Source: Sinorhizobium sp. RAC02
GTDB taxonomy: Bacteria > Pseudomonadota > Alphaproteobacteria > Rhizobiales > Rhizobiaceae
Reading direction: 5' to 3'
Length of the DNA stretch: 64,000 nucleotides
NCBI RefSeq assembly: GCF_001713395.1
Contig: NZ_CP016452.1
Location: forward strand, 372,001-436,000
Made by a program: the position numbers and the translations under genes. Below the pieces are notes generated by a model. That model did not search any database, was not told the origin of the DNA, and was given only the letters and a program-made list of their open reading frames with translations. Of this stretch, positions 17,926-26,833 are shown piece after piece; the first letter of the stretch is position 1; each line of letters starts with the position of its first letter.

Positions 17926-19038
17926 ATGCCGCCCTTTGCGGGAAGGATCGCCCCCTTGCCTGACATGCGATTTGCGCCCCCCAATCCGCTTCGCATCGCC
18001 GACCGCGCGAGCGGCCTCAATTCGCTGAGCGTGCGCAGCTACAACGAGCGTCTTGTGCTCTCGCTGCTTCTGCAGAACGAGGCGACGACGCGACTTGAAA
18101 TCGGCGAGAAGACCGGCCTTTCGGCCCAGACGATTTCGGTGATCGTGCGCTCGCTCGAACAGGAAGGGCTCGTCATGCGTGGCGAGGCGCAGAAGGGCCG
18201 CGTCGGGCCGCCGACGACGCCCATCATGCTCAACCCGGAGGGGGCCTACTCCGTCGGCGTCAGCGTTGGCTATCGCAACAGCCATATCGTCGTCGTCGAC
18301 TTCATCGGCAATGTACAACACCAGCATGTGATGCCGCACAGGGCCGCCGGCGTCTTCGACGCGTCGGAGGGACTGGCACTGGAAATCCGCAATGCCATTG
18401 CCAGCCTTTCAGACAGCCGGCGGGGACGCATTGCGGGCATCGGGCTGGCGCTGCCGACACCACCGCTCGAGGCCGGCCCGGACCACGCTATCCTGCACCG
18501 GTTTATGGAGGCCGAGCTTGGCCTTCCGGTCTTCGTGCAGAACGACATCACCGCCGCAGCCGGCGGCGAAAGCCTGTTCGGTGCCGCGCGGCAGTTGCAG
18601 GATTTCCTGTTCTTCTATCTCGGCGCCCGCCTGCACAGCCGCCTCGTGCTCAATCACCAGATCTACAACGGCAATTCGCCGCTGAGCGAAGATGTCGGCA
18701 TGCTCGCGCTCGAACGCACCCTGCCAGCCGGCGATGCGGCGGTGGAAAAGCTTTGGACGCCATCCCAGGCCTGGCCGCCGATGGGACCAGCCTTTGACGC
18801 CTGGCAGCAGGCCTGCGCGCAAAGCCTCGTCCGATCGGTCCGGTCGCTTCTGCATTTCATCGAATTGAAGACCGTCGTGCTCTCCTCGTTCATTCCCGTC
18901 GCGGCCTGCGAAGCGCTCTGCGATCTCATCCACCGGGAAATCCCCACCATCGATGCGGTGGTCGGCAAGACATCCGCCGCGCCAAAGGCGATCGGGGCAG
19001 CAAGCCTGCCGTTCAGTTCGCGCTTCATGGTGAACTAG
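17926..19038 (+). CDS. ROK family transcriptional regulator
   Basis: 370 residues from ATG 17926. The N-terminus has a MarR-like winged helix (NERLVLSLLLQNEATTRLEIGEKTGLSAQTISVIVRSLEQEGLV), followed by a sugar-kinase-fold ROK domain with VFVQNDITAAAGGESLFGA and FLFFYLGARLHS. The zinc-binding cysteines of classic ROK proteins are not obvious. It probably represses the neighbouring ABC-SGNH genes and is relieved by the imported sugar. Alternative starts are ATG 17965 or TTG 17956. The open frame runs upstream into the SGNH gene, which is not coding for this protein. Confidence 0.87.
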   Translation: MPPFAGRIAPLPDMRFAPPNPLRIADRASGLNSLSVRSYNERLVLSLLLQNEATTRLEIGEKTGLSAQTISVIVRSLEQEGLVMRGEAQKGRVGPPTTPIMLNPEGAYSVGVSVGYRNSHIVVVDFIGNVQHQHVMPHRAAGVFDASEGLALEIRNAIASLSDSRRGRIAGIGLALPTPPLEAGPDHAILHRFMEAELGLPVFVQNDITAAAGGESLFGAARQLQDFLFFYLGARLHSRLVLNHQIYNGNSPLSEDVGMLALERTLPAGDAAVEKLWTPSQAWPPMGPAFDAWQQACAQSLVRSVRSLLHFIELKTVVLSSFIPVAACEALCDLIHREIPTIDAVVGKTSAAPKAIGAASLPFSSRFMVN

Positions 19039-19116
19039 AGGCGCGTGCGGGCGATCGCGATCGCGATCGCCGCCGCGGCCTGCCGAACAGGAGCGTAACC
19101 GGGTCCTGCTCAGGCC

Positions 19117-19230
19117 AAAAAAAATGGGCCACCGGAAAACCGAGGCCCATGAAGTGTGGAGATATTTAAACCTCCAGAGGGGAACAGCTGATGCAGCGGA
19201 CTGGGAGGAGACCGCCATGTGCATCAACTG
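19117..19230 (-). ncRNA. AbcR-like (alpha-r15 type) trans-acting small RNA
   Basis: About 114 bases on the minus strand within a 315-bp gene gap (19039-19353). From 5' to 3': a hairpin (19187-19228) with stem GTTGATGCA..GCGG / CCGC..TGCATCAGC that exposes the anti-Shine-Dalgarno loop TCTCCTCCCAGT; a C/U-rich single-stranded module GTTCCCCTCTGGAGG; an A/T-rich linker; and a terminator hairpin ATGGGCC / GGCCCAT (19124-19150) followed by eight Ts. A possible promoter is TTTCCA / CATAGT with 17-bp spacing. Length and two-module design match AbcR sRNAs of Rhizobiales, which use Hfq to repress ABC-transporter mRNAs; alpha-r14/suhB-type RNAs are the alternative. The gap otherwise holds only a GCGATCGC-rich palindrome (19051-19070). 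Confidence 0.65.
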
Positions 19231-19353
19231 AGGGCACTATGCTCGTTTTTTGACCGTTTGGAAAACATTTATTGTGCAATGCAGCTATGCATAGGGCGCA
19301 CCACTTGCCGTCTGCCACCTGGAGCGTTCCGCCGACGGCCGGAACCTCATCCC

Positions 19354-20484
19354 TTACAAGACGCCCCACGCGCGAAAACGCCCTCTGCCCGTCAACTCCC
19401 GCAGCTTGAGTTCCTCCACAATCCGCAGCGCTGCCCGTGGTGTCACGCCGAGCGCCCTCGCGACCATGCCTGTCGACACCATCGGGCGGGAAAGTACGAG
19501 ATCGATCAGGTCCGGCAACCGTGAGGATGTCCGACGATCAACAAGGCGACGCTCCATCATCTGACGCGCGAGGATCAGGCGATCATGCTCTTTCATGCCG
19601 ATAGTCACCGCGGCCGTCACCCCATCGAGATAAGCGGCAAGGCGGGTATCCCGGTCGCGGTGCACACGCTGTTCGCGCCGGATGGTCTTCAGGCCGAGAT
19701 TGAGGGCTGCAAGATTCGCCCCCGTTGTGAGCCCCGCTTCGCGCAGGCAGGCTGCCGCGAGAAGGCGCCCCAGCCATGGAGCATGCTGCAGGACCTGCAG
19801 GGTATTCCAGGCATCGAGCAGCAATACGGCGCGCAGGGCCGGGGGCAATTCCCTGCTTTCATCGACGGCAACGCGCCATTCCTCCAGCCGTGCATCCTCG
19901 TCCCAATCAAGATCGTAGACGAGAGGGTCCTTTTCCCGGCCACCCCGTCGCGGCGGAACGCTGGCGCCCGACAAGACGGCCTCTGATCGTGCCAGCACTG
20001 CATCGATCGCCGCGAGTTCCCTCGCCAGGGGATCGGACATGTCCGGTTCCCCTTCCTTCGCCCGAGCCACGGGTTCATCGCCGGCAAGAGGCGCAGATGC
20101 CTTCTGCCTATCCCCTATCGGGTCAGCACCACCTAAGCCGCGCAGGCTGCGTATGCTTTCGATGCCGAGCGCCCAATCCGGCGGCTGCAAGACAATGCGC
20201 CGGCGTGTGCGTAATACATCGCGGGCGATTGTGAGTTCGTGGGTCGGCGTGCGGATATCGTGGCCGTCATCGTGCAGCACAAGATCCTCGAGATGAACAA
20301 GTTCACCGTCTATCCATAGCGAGGCACAGGCATCGGTGAAATGCATGCGCTCGATCCAGCCCTCGCCAACCGGCGAATGGGCGAGGCGCTCGTCGAGGCG
20401 CGCCAATGCAGCCGTCGCGCCGCAGATGCGGGGTAACAGGCTGTGCAGCGGCAATTTTGAAAGATCATAACGCATTGAATTCAT
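19354..20484 (-). CDS. RHE_PE00001 family protein (DUF1612, helix-turn-helix C-terminus)
   Basis: 376 residues. The N-terminal half contains the family core LHSLLPRICGATAALARLDERLAHSPVGEGWIERMHFTDACASLWIDGELVHLEDLVLHD. The C-terminal part ends in a helix-turn-helix (LPDLIDLVLSRPMVSTGMVARALGVTPRAALRIVEELKLREL). The family is known almost only from Rhizobiales, often on plasmids, and has no established function; a DNA-binding role is an inference from the C-terminus. It is divergent from the luciferase-like gene, and an inverted repeat lies directly upstream. Confidence 0.82.
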   Translation of the reverse strand: MNSMRYDLSKLPLHSLLPRICGATAALARLDERLAHSPVGEGWIERMHFTDACASLWIDGELVHLEDLVLHDDGHDIRTPTHELTIARDVLRTRRRIVLQPPDWALGIESIRSLRGLGGADPIGDRQKASAPLAGDEPVARAKEGEPDMSDPLARELAAIDAVLARSEAVLSGASVPPRRGGREKDPLVYDLDWDEDARLEEWRVAVDESRELPPALRAVLLLDAWNTLQVLQHAPWLGRLLAAACLREAGLTTGANLAALNLGLKTIRREQRVHRDRDTRLAAYLDGVTAAVTIGMKEHDRLILARQMMERRLVDRRTSSRLPDLIDLVLSRPMVSTGMVARALGVTPRAALRIVEELKLRELTGRGRFRAWGVL

Positions 20485-20502
20485 GGTAAACGAATTGTCA
20501 AA

Positions 20503-20529
20503 CGGACACTATATCATAGTTAATGTCCG
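20503..20529. promoter_or_regulatory. Inverted repeat before the RHE_PE00001 gene
   Basis: Arms CGGACA (20503-20508) and TGTCCG (20524-20529) flank an A/T-rich centre; further positions are partly symmetric (CGGACAcTA versus CGGACAtTA). It lies 19 bp before the start of the RHE_PE00001 gene and could be its auto-operator. The rest of the 325-bp divergent gap (20485-20809) shows nothing else I can name. Confidence 0.4.
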
Positions 20530-20809
20530 CTAGATGGAAATGGCGTGCGATCGCCGCGCCTCATCCATCACCTCGACCGGTCCTAAACGCCCAGGTTATG
20601 ATGATAGAACGTCCGGTTTTGCTCTTCAACGGTGCCGGTCGAAGCGCAAATCGAAATCGGCAATCGCGGGAAGGCTTTGCACCGGATCGCCCGTTCAGCA
20701 TCGATCGGTGAACACTGCGTTCGCGGAGCGCGCCTTTTCAAGCCGGCTTCGATATCCCATCTTCCGGCCATCACACTCCTACGGACGCCATGCGTCGAGG
20801 CAGACATTC

Positions 20810-21832
20810 ATGAAGAAAATCGGCTTCCTGTCCTTCGGACACTGGACCCCCTCCCCTCAATCGCAAACCCGCTCGGCGGGTGACACCTTGCTGCAGTCGA
20901 TCGACCTTGCCGTCGCGGCGGAAGAGCTTGGCGCTGACGGGGCCTACTTCCGGGTACACCACTTTGCGCACCAGCTCGCTTCCCCGTTTCCGTTGCTGGC
21001 AGCCATAGGCGCCAGGACGAAGAGGATCGAGATCGGCACGGCCGTTATCGACATGCGCTATGAAAACCCGCTCTACATGGCAGAGGACGCCGGTGCCGCC
21101 GATCTCATCTCCGGCGGACGTCTACAGCTTGGCGTCAGCCGCGGCTCGCCCGAGCAGGTCATCGATGGTTGGCGCTATTTCGGTTTTGAGCCGCAGGACG
21201 GCATGAGCGACGCCGACATGGGCCGCCGCCACGCCGAAGTGTTTCTCGATATCCTGAAGGGCGAAGGTTTTGCGCAACCGAACCCGCGGCCGATGTTTCC
21301 CAATCCGCCCGGCCTTTTGCGCCTCGAGCCCCATTCGGAAGGCCTGCGTGAGCGCATCTGGTGGGGTGCAAGCTCAAACGCCACCGCCGTCTGGGCGGCA
21401 AAACACGGCATGAACCTGCAAAGTTCGACCTTGAAGAACGATGAGACGGGCGAACCCTTCCACGTCCAGCAGGCGGCGCAGATCCGCGCTTATCGCGAGG
21501 CCTGGAAGGAAGCTGGCCACAGCCGCACGCCGCGTGTTTCCGTGAGCCGCAGCATTTTCGCGCTCGTCGACGACCGGGACCGCGCCTATTTCGGCCGCGG
21601 CGGGAAGGAAGAGGATTCGGTCGGCTTCATCGACGATAAGACCCGGGCGATCTTCGGCCGCGCCTATGCAGGCGAACCGGAAGAACTCATCAAGCAGCTT
21701 GCCGAGGATGAGGCGATCAAGGAAGCGGACACGCTCCTGCTCACCGTACCGAACCAGCTGGGCGTCGAATACAACGCCCACGTGATCGAGGCGATCCTGA
21801 AGCATGTCGCACCGGCCCTGGGGTGGCGCTAG
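20810..21832 (+). CDS. LLM class flavin-dependent oxidoreductase
   Basis: 340 residues of the bacterial-luciferase-like monooxygenase family: MKKIGFLSFGHW start strand, LAVAAEELGADGAYFRVHHFAHQLASPFPLLAAIGARTKRIEIGTAVIDMRYENPLYMAEDAGAADLISGGRLQLGVSRGSPEQVIDGW as the conserved core. It would use reduced flavin from a separate reductase; the substrate is unknown. ATG 20810 is chosen because the family begins here and GAGG lies 9 bases upstream, although the frame is open further upstream. It is single, followed by a terminator. Confidence 0.88.
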   Translation: MKKIGFLSFGHWTPSPQSQTRSAGDTLLQSIDLAVAAEELGADGAYFRVHHFAHQLASPFPLLAAIGARTKRIEIGTAVIDMRYENPLYMAEDAGAADLISGGRLQLGVSRGSPEQVIDGWRYFGFEPQDGMSDADMGRRHAEVFLDILKGEGFAQPNPRPMFPNPPGLLRLEPHSEGLRERIWWGASSNATAVWAAKHGMNLQSSTLKNDETGEPFHVQQAAQIRAYREAWKEAGHSRTPRVSVSRSIFALVDDRDRAYFGRGGKEEDSVGFIDDKTRAIFGRAYAGEPEELIKQLAEDEAIKEADTLLLTVPNQLGVEYNAHVIEAILKHVAPALGWR

Positions 21833-21867
21833 ACGTCTATTCTATGGCTCTTTGAAAACAAAAAGAC

Positions 21868-21893
21868 GCGCCAGAGAGCCTGGCGCTTCTTTA
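21868..21893 (+). terminator. Terminator of the LLM oxidoreductase gene
   Basis: A perfect 7-bp stem GCGCCAG / CTGGCGC with a 5-base loop, followed by TTCTTTA. It also lies at the 3' side of the convergent TonB receptor gene. Confidence 0.7.
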
Positions 21894-21937
21894 TGTCTAA
21901 TGTTCAGTGATGCCCGACATTTCGGCCGTCGAAGATG

Positions 21938-24154
21938 TTACCAAGAGGTACTTGCCTTGAGCATGAAGGTGCGTCCTGCGCCATAGGCGCAAGCGTTGGC
22001 GCCCTTGCAGCTCGCGACGTAGTCCTTGTCGAAGAGGTTCGACGCGTTCAGCGCGACAGCCCAGTTGTCCTTCTTGAAGCTGATCGCGGCGTCCACAAGC
22101 GTCGCGGCAGGCACTCTGAAGGTGTTGGCGTCGTCCGCCCAGGATTTGCCAACGTGACGGACACCGGCAGCCACGCTCAAACCTTCCAGGGTGCCGTCTT
22201 GGAATGAATAATTCAACCACAGGGATGTAGTCAGATCCGGCACCTGAATCGGCGTCTTGCCGATGAGAGCTTTATTGTGGTCGTCCGTGATCTCCATGTC
22301 GAGATAAGTCAACGAACCGATGGCCTTCCAACCACTCGCAATATTTGCCTGTATCGCAGTCTCAAAGCCACGGGACGTTACCTCGCCCACGGCATATGCT
22401 TGGGTAACTTTACCATCCCACTCGGTGTTCGCGACATTTTCTCGCGTTATGTCAAAATAGGCGGCGGTTATAAGGGCATCCATGAAGCCGGGCTCGTATT
22501 TGACACCGATTTCCCATTGCTTTCCGGTTTCAGACGGAAGCAGACCGTCGTCCGGGTCCGTCGTCGTGGTCGGGTTGTAAGACGTTGAATAGCTGGCGTA
22601 AGGGGTTAGGCCGTTTGCAAATTCGTATGCAAGCGCCGCTCGCCACGTAAACTCACCTTCTTCGCTGTCAGCCGAGTTTGACTTTGTAATCGGTGGAATC
22701 GGTGGAATGCGATCGTCAAGATCCGTCGAAACGTAATCATAGCGAGCATTCAGAGTGGCAATCCACCCATCGCCAAACTTGATCTGATCCTGCGCATAAA
22801 TCCCAAGCTGATCCCGCTTCAAATCCTGGTCAAGGTAGGGGTTGTTGAGCCCCGGTATGTCAACCCCTCCGTAAACCGGGTTAAGGGGGTCTAGGTCCAA
22901 ACCATCGTCCGTCCTAAATCCAACAGCCTGTGTGTGATCGAGTGAATAATGGCGATAGTCCAATCCAAGCAGCAGAGTGTGATCAAGAGGCCCGGTGGCA
23001 AATTCACCTTCAAGCTGATTGTCGACTGTGAAGATGCCGACGTCAGTATCATGCGCAAACCGGTAGCGCGCTAGCTTCGTCGGGTCGGTTGACGACCACC
23101 CGTTAGCGTACAGAGCATCTTCCTTGAGAGAGACGCTCGCGTAACGCAGGTTCTGGCGAACCGTCCAGTTGTTGTCGAACGTATGTTCGAACTCGTAGCC
23201 GATCATCGCCTGTTGACGCTCGTAGACGTCACGGCTCTCGTCACCATAGAACAGATCACGTGGGATGCGGCCGACGCCATCCCTGTCTACGACCGTACCT
23301 TCATACGGCAGGAAGCCCGTGCTGGTATGCGTCAGGTCGACGTTCTGATACGAGCTGAGAATGGTAAGGCTTGTGTCCTCGTCCGGCTTCCATGTAATGC
23401 TGGGCGCGATCGTGCCGCGGAAATCGTCCGACTTGTCGGTTTCCCAGCCGCCACCGGAAATCTTTCCGGTCAGTCGATAGTTCACGGCATCGTTGTCGCC
23501 GAGCTTGTCTCCGAAATCCAGCCCAAGATAGCCGTTGCCGAAGCTGTTGATGCCGGTCTCGACGTAGCGTAGCGGCTCGTCCGTCGGCCGCTTGCTGACA
23601 AAATTGACGAAGCCACCTGGGCTGGCGCCGCCATAGAGCGCTGAGCTCGGGCCCTTGATGACCTCGATCCGCTCGAGGAAGAAGGGATCGACCAGGAACG
23701 TGCCGAAGCCTGTCTGGAACAAGGAGAGCCCATCAAGGAACATACCGGTCTGGTCGGCCTGGAAGCCACGGATGAAGAGCCAATCGGTGTCGGAATCCGT
23801 GCCGTAGGTCGACGGGTTCACGCCTGCAACATAACGCAGGGCCTCGTCGATCTTCTGTGGGCTCTGATCGTCGATCTGCTGGCGAACGACAACCGTCACC
23901 GACTGGGGGATCTCATTGAGAGCCGTCGCGGTCTTGCTGCCGGTCCGCGTGGATTTCGCCACTACGCCGCGCACCGGTTCGACGCCGGTGTTCGAGTCAG
24001 CCCCTTCGACGCGGATTTCCTGCAGCACGGTCGGCTTGCTCGCATCCTGGGCGATCGCGGCAAACGGCGCCAGCAAGGCGATGGTGGCCGTACCGCACGC
24101 CAGCGCCAGCCTGAACTGCCGTTCTCTCTTCGGCTTTGTCTTCATTTTACGCAT
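21938..24154 (-). CDS. TonB-dependent siderophore receptor (ferrichrome/FoxA type)
   Basis: 738 residues. A signal peptide (to about residue 36, ending AAIAQ), then a plug domain with VVAKSTRTGSKTATALNEIPQSVTVV (TonB box region and plug start) and IEVIKGPSSALYGGASPGGFVNFVSKRP, the TonB-receptor plug hallmark. The rest is a beta barrel that ends in an aromatic C-terminus (YGAGRTFMLKASTSW). It imports a ferric siderophore across the outer membrane, probably a hydroxamate by family; no STN signalling domain is present. The AraC-type regulator lies 152 bp upstream on the same strand. No periplasmic or ABC siderophore components are adjacent. Confidence 0.93.
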   Translation of the reverse strand: MRKMKTKPKRERQFRLALACGTATIALLAPFAAIAQDASKPTVLQEIRVEGADSNTGVEPVRGVVAKSTRTGSKTATALNEIPQSVTVVVRQQIDDQSPQKIDEALRYVAGVNPSTYGTDSDTDWLFIRGFQADQTGMFLDGLSLFQTGFGTFLVDPFFLERIEVIKGPSSALYGGASPGGFVNFVSKRPTDEPLRYVETGINSFGNGYLGLDFGDKLGDNDAVNYRLTGKISGGGWETDKSDDFRGTIAPSITWKPDEDTSLTILSSYQNVDLTHTSTGFLPYEGTVVDRDGVGRIPRDLFYGDESRDVYERQQAMIGYEFEHTFDNNWTVRQNLRYASVSLKEDALYANGWSSTDPTKLARYRFAHDTDVGIFTVDNQLEGEFATGPLDHTLLLGLDYRHYSLDHTQAVGFRTDDGLDLDPLNPVYGGVDIPGLNNPYLDQDLKRDQLGIYAQDQIKFGDGWIATLNARYDYVSTDLDDRIPPIPPITKSNSADSEEGEFTWRAALAYEFANGLTPYASYSTSYNPTTTTDPDDGLLPSETGKQWEIGVKYEPGFMDALITAAYFDITRENVANTEWDGKVTQAYAVGEVTSRGFETAIQANIASGWKAIGSLTYLDMEITDDHNKALIGKTPIQVPDLTTSLWLNYSFQDGTLEGLSVAAGVRHVGKSWADDANTFRVPAATLVDAAISFKKDNWAVALNASNLFDKDYVASCKGANACAYGAGRTFMLKASTSW

Positions 24155-24306
24155 ACCCCACTCACGCCTGCCCCGTCGCAGGCACCCCGATAACGATAAG
24201 ATGAGTGGTTAACTCAAATTTAATTGTCGGGATTGTCGCATTCGCCGAAAATTGAACGTTCTTGGGCAATTTTCCGGGCGCTGAACATCCGCCCGTCCGC
24301 CTTCAT

Positions 24307-25191
24307 TCAGGCAAGCTGCGTCTTCTGCCAATGGGCAGGCGTCGTGCCGAAATTCTTGCGGAAGACGCGGGTGAAATGCGCCTGGTCGGCAAAACCGGAT
24401 TCGGCGGCGATTGCGGTCAGTGGTTGTTCGCCCTGCAAAAGCAAGTCCTTGGCACGGCGCAGCCGGGCATTGACCTGCCATTGATGTGGGGCCACGCCGG
24501 TCGAGGCCTTGAAGGCGTGGCTGAAATGGGATTGCGACAGCCCGATTAGGTTGGCGAGTTCTTCGAGCCTGATGTTGCGCAGGCAGTTTTCTTCAATGAA
24601 ATCGGTGGCGCGGCGCAGCTGCCAGCCGGCAAGCCGGCTGCGCTTGCGGCCCGGCGCCTTGGCGAGCTTCATGACATCGATGATCAGCGCAAGCGCCAGG
24701 CCGTCGCCGTAGAGGTCATGCAGCGGCTGCGGATTGGTGCATTCGGCCGCAATGAACTGCGCAAGCGAGAGAAGGTGAGGGTCGGAGAAGAAGAGTTGCG
24801 GCGTCGCCAGACGCTCCGGATCGAGGTCTTCGGCGAGGCGCTTGCTGATCGTTTCCACGTCGAAATGCAGGTCGAGATGACGCAGGAACCGATGATCGGT
24901 AAGGTCCGCCCACATCTCGAAGTCGGCGGGGATATAGGCTATCGGGCAGCGCTGCCAATCCGCGGCGCTTTCCGGCCCCTCCTGTGACAGGCGGATGCGG
25001 GACGCACCCGGGCCACGTTTGTCCAGCAGGATGAAGAGACGCGGGTCCCGGCCGACATAATAGCCGCCGGCATAGTCCGCGCATTCCACATCCCAGACAT
25101 CGGCGACGATACCGTTCCAGTGCCGGCGATTGAGGTCGCCGACCACGGAAAAGCCTTCGATCCTGTTCTGCATGCGCGGCTGGAACGTCAT
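24307..25191 (-). CDS. AraC family regulator, probably of the adjacent TonB receptor
   Basis: 294 residues. The C-terminal 100 residues form a standard double helix-turn-helix: NIRLEELANLIGLSQSHFSHAFKASTGVAPHQWQVNARLRRAKDLLLQGEQPLTAIAAESGFADQAHFTRVFRKNFGTTPAHW. The N-terminal sensing half is not one I can name. AraC-type proteins beside TonB receptors often respond to the imported siderophore, so a positive regulator of the receptor is likely. ATG 25191 is preceded by GGAAGGAA at a slightly long distance; ATG 25173 is possible. Confidence 0.88.
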   Translation of the reverse strand: MTFQPRMQNRIEGFSVVGDLNRRHWNGIVADVWDVECADYAGGYYVGRDPRLFILLDKRGPGASRIRLSQEGPESAADWQRCPIAYIPADFEMWADLTDHRFLRHLDLHFDVETISKRLAEDLDPERLATPQLFFSDPHLLSLAQFIAAECTNPQPLHDLYGDGLALALIIDVMKLAKAPGRKRSRLAGWQLRRATDFIEENCLRNIRLEELANLIGLSQSHFSHAFKASTGVAPHQWQVNARLRRAKDLLLQGEQPLTAIAAESGFADQAHFTRVFRKNFGTTPAHWQKTQLA

Positions 25192-25269
25192 CCGGCGAAC
25201 TATTCCTTCCTAATTTTATCAAGTTTTCTAGCGGGAATTTCGCGGCAATGCAATATCGCTAAAATGCGA

Positions 25270-25296
25270 GAAGGGGCGGTTTGACACCGCCCCTTC
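25270..25296 (-). terminator. Terminator of the tctCBA operon
   Basis: A perfect 11-bp stem GAAGGGGCGGT / ACCGCCCCTTC with a 5-base loop, 22 bp past the tctA stop. The run after the stem on the minus strand is only weakly T-rich (CTCGCATTTT). Confidence 0.75.
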
Positions 25297-25318
25297 CCTT
25301 CCCCGCAGGTTCTTCTTC

Positions 25319-26824
25319 TTAGTCTTCTTCTTGGAAAACCTGTTCGCGCTTCGCCTTGACCGACGGCAGGAAGACGACAACCAGGACCGCTAGGGCAATC
25401 ACCAACAGGATGGCGCTGATCGGGCGCGTCACGAAGGTCGTCGGGTCGCCACGCGACAGGATCATGGCGCGGCGCAGGTTCTCTTCCAGCAGCGGGCCGA
25501 GCACGAAGCCAAGCAGCAGCGGCGCCGGTTCGCAGCGCAGCTTGACCAGTAGGTAGCCGCCGAGCCCGAAGAATGCGACCGCATAGAGGTCGAAGACGTT
25601 CGAGTTCACGCTGTAGACGCCGATCGAGCAGAACGCCATGATGATGGGGAACAGCACGTAGTAGGGCACCGTCAGCAGCTTCACCCAAAGGCCGATCAGC
25701 GGCAGGTTCAGTACCACCAGCATCAGGTTGCCGATCCACATCGAGGCGATGATGCCCCAGAACAGGGTCGGCTGCTCGACGGCGACGTTCGGGCCGGGAA
25801 CGATGCCCTGGATGATCATCGCGCCAACCATCAGCGCCATGACCGGGTTGGCGGGAATGCCGAGCGTCAACAGGGGGATGAAGGACGTCTGTGCACCGGC
25901 ATTGTTGGCCGATTCCGGCCCGGCAACGCCGGCGATCGCGCCCTGGCCGAACTCCTCCGGCCGGTCGGAAATGCGCTTCTCGACCGTGTAGGAGGCGAAT
26001 GCCGCGAGGATCGCCCCGCCCCCCGGCAGGATGCCAAGCGCCGAGCCGATCGCCGTGCCGCGCAGAACGGGGCCGACCATCCGCTTGAAATCATCCTTTG
26101 TCGGCCAGAGCTCGCTGACCTTTGCCATCAGGACCGTGCGGGTCTTCTCGCCTTCGAGGTTGCGCAGGATTTCCGCGATACCGAAGACACCCACCGCAAC
26201 GGCCACGAAGTTAAGCCCGTCGGCGTACTCCCGGATGCCCAGGGTAAAGCGTGGCGTGCCCGTATAGATGTCCGTACCGACAAGGCCGAGCAAAAGGCCC
26301 AGCGCCACCATGGCAAGCGCCTTGACGATGGAGCCGTGCGCCAGAGCAATCGACGACACGAGGCCGACGACCATCAGGGAAAAGTATTCGGCCGCGCCGA
26401 ATTTCAGCGCGATGCCGGTCAGCGGTATGGCGAAGATAGCGACAAGGAAGGTCGATACCGTGCCGGCGAAGAAGGAGCCGAGTGCAGCGATGGAAAGTGC
26501 GGCCCCTGCCCGGCCCTTGCGCGCCATCTGGTAGCCGTCGATGGCCGTCACGGCGGACGAGGATTCGCCCGGCATGTTGATCAGGATGGCGGTGGTGGAG
26601 CCACCGTACTGCGCGCCGTAATAGATGCCGGCGAGCATGATCAGCGAGGAGACCGGCTCCAGCTGGAAGGTGATCGGCAGGAGCATGGCGATGGTCGCCG
26701 TTGCGCCGATGCCGGGCAGAACGCCGATCAGCGTGCCGAGCAGAACGCCGATCAGGCAGAAGGCCAGGTTGGCCGGTGAGGCGGCGGTGGAGAAGCCAAG
26801 CGCCAGGTTGCTGATGAGATCCAT
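25319..26824 (-). CDS. tctA: Tripartite tricarboxylate transporter, large permease TctA
   Basis: 501 residues with about 12 hydrophobic helices. Family signatures are GVLPGIGATATIAMLLPITFQLEPVSSLIMLAGIYYGAQYGGSTTAILINMPGESSSAVTAIDGYQMARKGRAGAAL (first repeat) and GILPGGGAILAAFASYTVEKRISDRPEEFGQGAIAGVAGPESANNAGAQTSFIPLLTLGIP (second). It forms the main membrane channel for a carboxylate delivered by TctC. It starts 9 bp after tctB. The actual substrate (citrate, a dicarboxylate or an aromatic acid) cannot be read from the sequence. Confidence 0.95.
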   Translation of the reverse strand: MDLISNLALGFSTAASPANLAFCLIGVLLGTLIGVLPGIGATATIAMLLPITFQLEPVSSLIMLAGIYYGAQYGGSTTAILINMPGESSSAVTAIDGYQMARKGRAGAALSIAALGSFFAGTVSTFLVAIFAIPLTGIALKFGAAEYFSLMVVGLVSSIALAHGSIVKALAMVALGLLLGLVGTDIYTGTPRFTLGIREYADGLNFVAVAVGVFGIAEILRNLEGEKTRTVLMAKVSELWPTKDDFKRMVGPVLRGTAIGSALGILPGGGAILAAFASYTVEKRISDRPEEFGQGAIAGVAGPESANNAGAQTSFIPLLTLGIPANPVMALMVGAMIIQGIVPGPNVAVEQPTLFWGIIASMWIGNLMLVVLNLPLIGLWVKLLTVPYYVLFPIIMAFCSIGVYSVNSNVFDLYAVAFFGLGGYLLVKLRCEPAPLLLGFVLGPLLEENLRRAMILSRGDPTTFVTRPISAILLVIALAVLVVVFLPSVKAKREQVFQEED

Positions 26825-26833
26825 GAGAGCCTC

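Noticed and set aside
19051..19070. GCGATCGC-rich 20-bp palindrome
   Set aside because: It resembles cyanobacterial HIP1 octamers by chance; a single short run of alternating GCGATC in GC-rich DNA has no other support.
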